Positions 62,795 to 64,000 of a stretch of DNA of 64,000 nucleotides are shown here, in pieces. The translations under genes and the position numbers were made by a program. Location of the stretch: contig NZ_KE386886.1 of NCBI RefSeq assembly GCF_000429325.1, forward strand, positions 143,653 through 207,652, read 5' to 3'. The notes beneath the pieces were generated by a model. It was not told the DNA's origin. It searched no databases and was given only the letters and a program-made list of their open reading frames with translations. This DNA is from Fundidesulfovibrio putealis DSM 16056 (GTDB lineage: Bacteria; Desulfobacterota; Desulfovibrionia; Desulfovibrionales; Desulfovibrionaceae). Position 1 is the first letter of the stretch, and each line of letters begins with the position of its first letter.

Positions 62795-64000
62795 ACGTCA
62801 ACAGCCTGTTTCACCTCGTGTTCTTCATCGTGCTGCTGCTGGCGGCGTCCTGGCCGCTGGGCCTGTACATTGCCCGCGTCTACCAGGACCAGCCCTGCGG
62901 CCTGGACCGCGCGCTCGGCCTCGTGGAGCGCCTGCTGTACCGCCTGTGCGGCGTGGACGCCCGCCAGGAGATGGACTGGAAGGCCTACGCCCTGTCCATG
63001 GTGGGCCTGAACGCCCTGGGCCTCCTGGCGGTCTACGCCCTCCAGCGGCTTCAGGGCGCTCTGCCCCTGAACCCGGCTGATCTTTCGGCGGTGGACCCCT
63101 TCGTGGCCTTCAACACCGCCGTGAGCTTCGCCACCAACACCAACTGGCAGGCCTACGGCGGCGAGACCACCATGAGCTACCTCACGCAGATGCTTGCGCT
63201 CACGGTGCAGAACTTCCTGTCCGCCGCCACGGGCATGGCCGTGATGGCCGCCCTGATCCGTGGCCTTGCCCGGCGCGAGACCGACAGGCTGGGCAATTTC
63301 TGGCGCGACGTGACCCGCTCGGTGCTCTACGTCCTGCTGCCCCTGTCCATCGTGCTGAGCCTTGCGCTCATGTGGCAGGGCGTGCCCCAGACCCTGGAAG
63401 GCCCGGCTGCCGCCGCGTTCCTGGAGCCTGCCAGCTACGACAAGCCCGTGCTGGATGAAACGGGCAAGCCGGTCCTGGACGAGTCAGGCACCCCCAGGAC
63501 GGAACCGGCCACGCAGGCGCAGCAGAGCATCGCCCGCGGCCCCGTGGCCTCCCAGGTGGCCATCAAACAGCTGGGCACCAACGGCGGCGGCTACTACAAC
63601 GTCAACTCCGCCCACCCGCTGGAGAACCCCACGCCGCTCACCAACCTGCTGGAGATGCTGGCCATTCTGCTGATACCGGCAGCGCTTTGCCACACGTTCG
63701 GGGTGATGGTCGGCGACAAGCGGCAAGGTTTTGCCGTTCTGGCCGCCATGACCATCCTGTTCGCCGGGTTCGCGCTGCTGACGCTCCAGGCCGAATCCGC
63801 CCTCAACCCGACGCTTGCGGGCCTGGGCATGGAGTCCGCCCCCAGCCTGGAGGGCAAGGAGCTGCGCTTCGGCGTGGCCGGGTCCGCCCTGTGGGCCGCC
63901 GTCACCACTGCCGCGTCCAATGGTTCGGTGAACTCCATGCACGACAGCTTCACGCCCCTTGGCGGCATGTGGCCGATGCTGCTCATGCAGCTTGGCGAGG
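62791..64000 (+). CDS. kdpA: K+-transporting ATPase subunit KdpA, N-terminal part
   Basis: The gene runs past the window end. About 403 residues show the channel-like pore: selectivity segments AVSFATNTNWQAYGGE, KQLGTNGGGYYNVNS and TTAASNGSVNSMHDS, each with the Gly/Asn set of KdpA. A loop near residues 210-235 carries a short tandem repeat (KPVLDETG, then KPVLDESG) not in E. coli KdpA as I recall it. KdpA forms the high-affinity potassium path of KdpFABC. It should be continued by kdpB. Confidence 0.94.
   Translation, partial: MNVNSLFHLVFFIVLLLAASWPLGLYIARVYQDQPCGLDRALGLVERLLYRLCGVDARQEMDWKAYALSMVGLNALGLLAVYALQRLQGALPLNPADLSAVDPFVAFNTAVSFATNTNWQAYGGETTMSYLTQMLALTVQNFLSAATGMAVMAALIRGLARRETDRLGNFWRDVTRSVLYVLLPLSIVLSLALMWQGVPQTLEGPAAAAFLEPASYDKPVLDETGKPVLDESGTPRTEPATQAQQSIARGPVASQVAIKQLGTNGGGYYNVNSAHPLENPTPLTNLLEMLAILLIPAALCHTFGVMVGDKRQGFAVLAAMTILFAGFALLTLQAESALNPTLAGLGMESAPSLEGKELRFGVAGSALWAAVTTAASNGSVNSMHDSFTPLGGMWPMLLMQLGE

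Noticed and set aside
63729-63744. Fourth CGGCA-N6-TGCCG match inside kdpA
   Set aside because: It lies in a conserved coding stretch far from a start, so it is probably chance; kept only as a note.

Overview
The window is a high-GC chromosomal segment that looks like a Desulfovibrionales bacterium, perhaps Fundidesulfovibrio or a relative. This is inferred from gene content. The bacterioferritin closely resembles the Desulfovibrio desulfuricans type as I remember it. There are also many two-component and sigma-54-type regulators, a PEP-CTERM protein, and a LIV transporter placed beside aspartase. No rRNA, tRNA, CRISPR array, transposase or integrase was recognised.

Region 1 (1-8808, + strand) is a surface-glycan locus: the end of a WecB-like epimerase, two family 2 glycosyltransferases, a GT4-TPR fusion, two SAM methyltransferases and two radical SAM enzymes. 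Region 2 (8858-13699) has a flavin-binding protein and a glutamine amidotransferase on the minus strand. An arsenosugar-type set follows (TIGR04283 glycosyltransferase, ArsS, TIGR04282 protein), with a convergent DUF547 protein and two structured repeats between genes. Region 3 (about 13.7-16.5 kb) is an island of unknown genes that becomes AT-rich. It holds a protein resembling DUF4157 zincins with a broken HExxH motif, and two paralogous lipoproteins, the second apparently frameshifted.

Region 4 (16.7-32 kb) is mostly housekeeping and signalling: argJ, rfbA, a MoaB-like protein, a PTS-EIIC/EAL fusion divergent from a tandem HD/HD-GYP protein, a PHP-UvrD helicase fusion, a lactonase-like hydrolase, an AT-rich SGNH hydrolase, kbl-tdh and a PEP-CTERM protein. 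Region 5 (33.3-41 kb) is an IclR regulator followed by livJHMGF, aspartase and a short asparaginase, which suggests uptake of Asn/Asp-type substrates and conversion to fumarate. Region 6 (41-53.3 kb) has a UDP-sugar epimerase, katG and bfr, an FKBP-methyltransferase fusion, a binding protein/histidine kinase/response regulator trio, a CoA-disulfide-reductase/rhodanese protein and two small proteins.

Region 7 (53.4-62.5 kb) is the most unusual part. A run of minus-strand genes encodes a TauE/SafE permease, a small membrane protein, an AAA+ protein that has lost the sigma-54 activation motifs, a NifX-like protein, a histidine kinase, two stand-alone receivers, a DHp protein without a recognisable ATP-binding site, and a receiver-kinase hybrid. 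A divergent intact sigma-54 activator sits beside three matches to CGGCA-N6-TGCCG. This looks like a permease under phosphorelay and sigma-54 control. Region 8 (62.6-64 kb) is the start of a kdp potassium-uptake operon with a KdpE-like box, two micropeptides (one KdpF) and a truncated kdpA.
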